In this document: positions 4,697 to 5,556 of the stretch, piece by piece | How the letters are laid out: each line of letters opens with the position of its first letter | How positions within the stretch are numbered: position 1 is the stretch's first letter | NCBI GenBank assembly: GCA_017990155.1 | Contig: JAGNOM010000215.1 | Location: 1-5,556 of the forward strand | Origin: Propionivibrio sp. | GTDB taxonomy: Bacteria; Pseudomonadota; Gammaproteobacteria; Burkholderiales; Rhodocyclaceae | Reading direction: 5' to 3' | Length of the DNA: 5,556 bases | Program-made: the position numbers and the translations under genes | The notes under the pieces: model-generated | The model's input: the letters and a program-made list of their open reading frames with translations, nothing else | What the model was told of the DNA's origin: nothing | Databases searched by the model: none

Positions 4697-5556
4697 ATGA
4701 AATCAAGACTCATCCCTTCCGTTCTATTCGCCGCGACGATCGGCGCGTTATCAGGAGCCACCATGGCCGCCGACTACAAACAGAACCCCTTCTCGCTGGC
4801 CTACGAAGGCGCGATGACCGAAAACACCAAAGGCCAGGTCAATCTCCGACCCGTCACTTACAAGTTGAACGGCCTCGACATTTCGGCCAACGTGTACACG
4901 CCGGCCGATTACGACGCGAGCAAGAAATACCCGACCATCGTCGTCGCTCACCCCAACGGCGGCATCAAGGAACAAGTCGCCGGCTTGTACGCCCAGCGTC
5001 TGGCGGAACAGGGCTATATCACCATTACAGCAGATGCCGCGTATCAGGGCGCCAGCGGCGGCCAGCCGCGCAATGTAGACAAGCCCGCGAACCGCATCGA
5101 AGACATCCACGGCATGGCCGACTTCATCAGCCAGTACGCCGGTGTCGATACTGCGCGCCTCGGCCTGCTCGGCATCTGCGGCGGTGGCGGCTACTCGCTG
5201 GCCGCGGCGCAAACCGACAAGCGCTTCAAGTCGATTGCGACGGTGAGCATGTTCAACTCCGGGCGCGTGCGCCGCAACGGCTACGTCGATTCGGCGCTGA
5301 ACACGATCCAGACCCGCCTGCAGCAGGCTTCCTCCGCCCGCGCCCAGGAAGCGGCAGGCGGTGCAGTGCTCTATTCCGGTGATGCCAACCTCTCAGACGA
5401 ACAGATCGCCAAGCTGCCCTTCGATCTGTACCGCCAGGGTTACGAGTATTACTGGAAGACGCACGCGCATCCCAACTCGACCTTCAAGTACACCACCAGC
5501 AGTCTGCTCGACTTGATGCGTTGGGACGCCACCAGCCAGATCGAACTGATCGACAA
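4697..5556 (+). CDS. Exported alpha/beta hydrolase, dienelactone-hydrolase-like (cut by the window edge)
   Basis: The first 286 residues are present and the frame is open at the right edge. Residues 1-24 form a Sec signal peptide (Lys2, Arg4, hydrophobic 6-20, likely cut after TMA24), so the enzyme should be periplasmic. HPNGG (85-89) is the expected oxyanion-hole segment. The nucleophile elbow is GICGGGG (159-165) with Cys161 where most hydrolases have Ser; Cys is also the nucleophile in dienelactone hydrolases. ASGGQPR (119-125) is typical of the COG1073 YcjY-like branch. The acid and His of the triad are not clear in the visible part and the His is expected beyond the edge. GGAG at 4684-4687, nine bases before the ATG, supports the start. 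It is the fourth gene of the plus-strand operon, 63 bases after the CMD gene. Likely cleaves a lactone or ester; substrate not determined. Confidence 0.92.
   Translation, partial: MKSRLIPSVLFAATIGALSGATMAADYKQNPFSLAYEGAMTENTKGQVNLRPVTYKLNGLDISANVYTPADYDASKKYPTIVVAHPNGGIKEQVAGLYAQRLAEQGYITITADAAYQGASGGQPRNVDKPANRIEDIHGMADFISQYAGVDTARLGLLGICGGGGYSLAAAQTDKRFKSIATVSMFNSGRVRRNGYVDSALNTIQTRLQQASSARAQEAAGGAVLYSGDANLSDEQIAKLPFDLYRQGYEYYWKTHAHPNSTFKYTTSSLLDLMRWDATSQIELID

Noticed and set aside
4751..5212. 153-codon open frame on the minus strand opposite the hydrolase
   Set aside because: It lies wholly antisense to the hydrolase with its clear signal peptide and nucleophile motif; no recognisable protein features.

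Overview
The window looks like chromosomal or accessory DNA of a GC-rich Gram-negative bacterium, most plausibly a beta- or gamma-proteobacterium of the Burkholderia/Pseudomonas kind. This rests on GC-rich coding sequence, Sec signal peptides typical of Gram-negatives, and the gene families present. The species cannot be named from the sequence. There are six protein genes, two cut by the window edges. No RNA genes, insertion sequences or CRISPR arrays were seen.

Layout: (1) Bases 1-568, minus strand, are the N-terminal 189 codons of a cytoplasmic aldo/keto reductase. (2) Bases 569-718 are an AT-rich spacer with a likely promoter for that gene and several inverted repeats. (3) Bases 719-1687, minus strand, are a LysR-family regulator. 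(4) Bases 1688-1874 are a divergent control region. (5) On the plus strand follow, closely packed, a DHA2-type MFS exporter (1875-3335), a secreted cupin (3364-3873), a secreted two-repeat carboxymuconolactone decarboxylase-like protein (3851-4633) and a secreted alpha/beta hydrolase with a Cys nucleophile (4697 to the right edge).

The strongest structural signal is regulatory. The promoter region of the aldo/keto reductase and that of the exporter, on opposite strands and about 1.1 kb apart, share an identical 11-base block (TGGGCTAGTTG) followed at the same distance by an identical TATAGT -10 box. Each has an inverted repeat just upstream. In the divergent region that repeat overlaps a plausible -35 of the lysR gene. 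This suggests that the LysR protein controls both units and itself.

Inferred picture: one regulon joins a cytoplasmic carbonyl reductase, an inner-membrane exporter and three enzymes carrying export signals. The families (aldo/keto reductase, hydroxynitrile-lyase-like cupin, CMD fold, dienelactone-hydrolase-like hydrolase) suggest handling of a small reactive carbonyl, lactone or aromatic compound, with much of the chemistry in the periplasm. The substrate cannot be read from the sequence.
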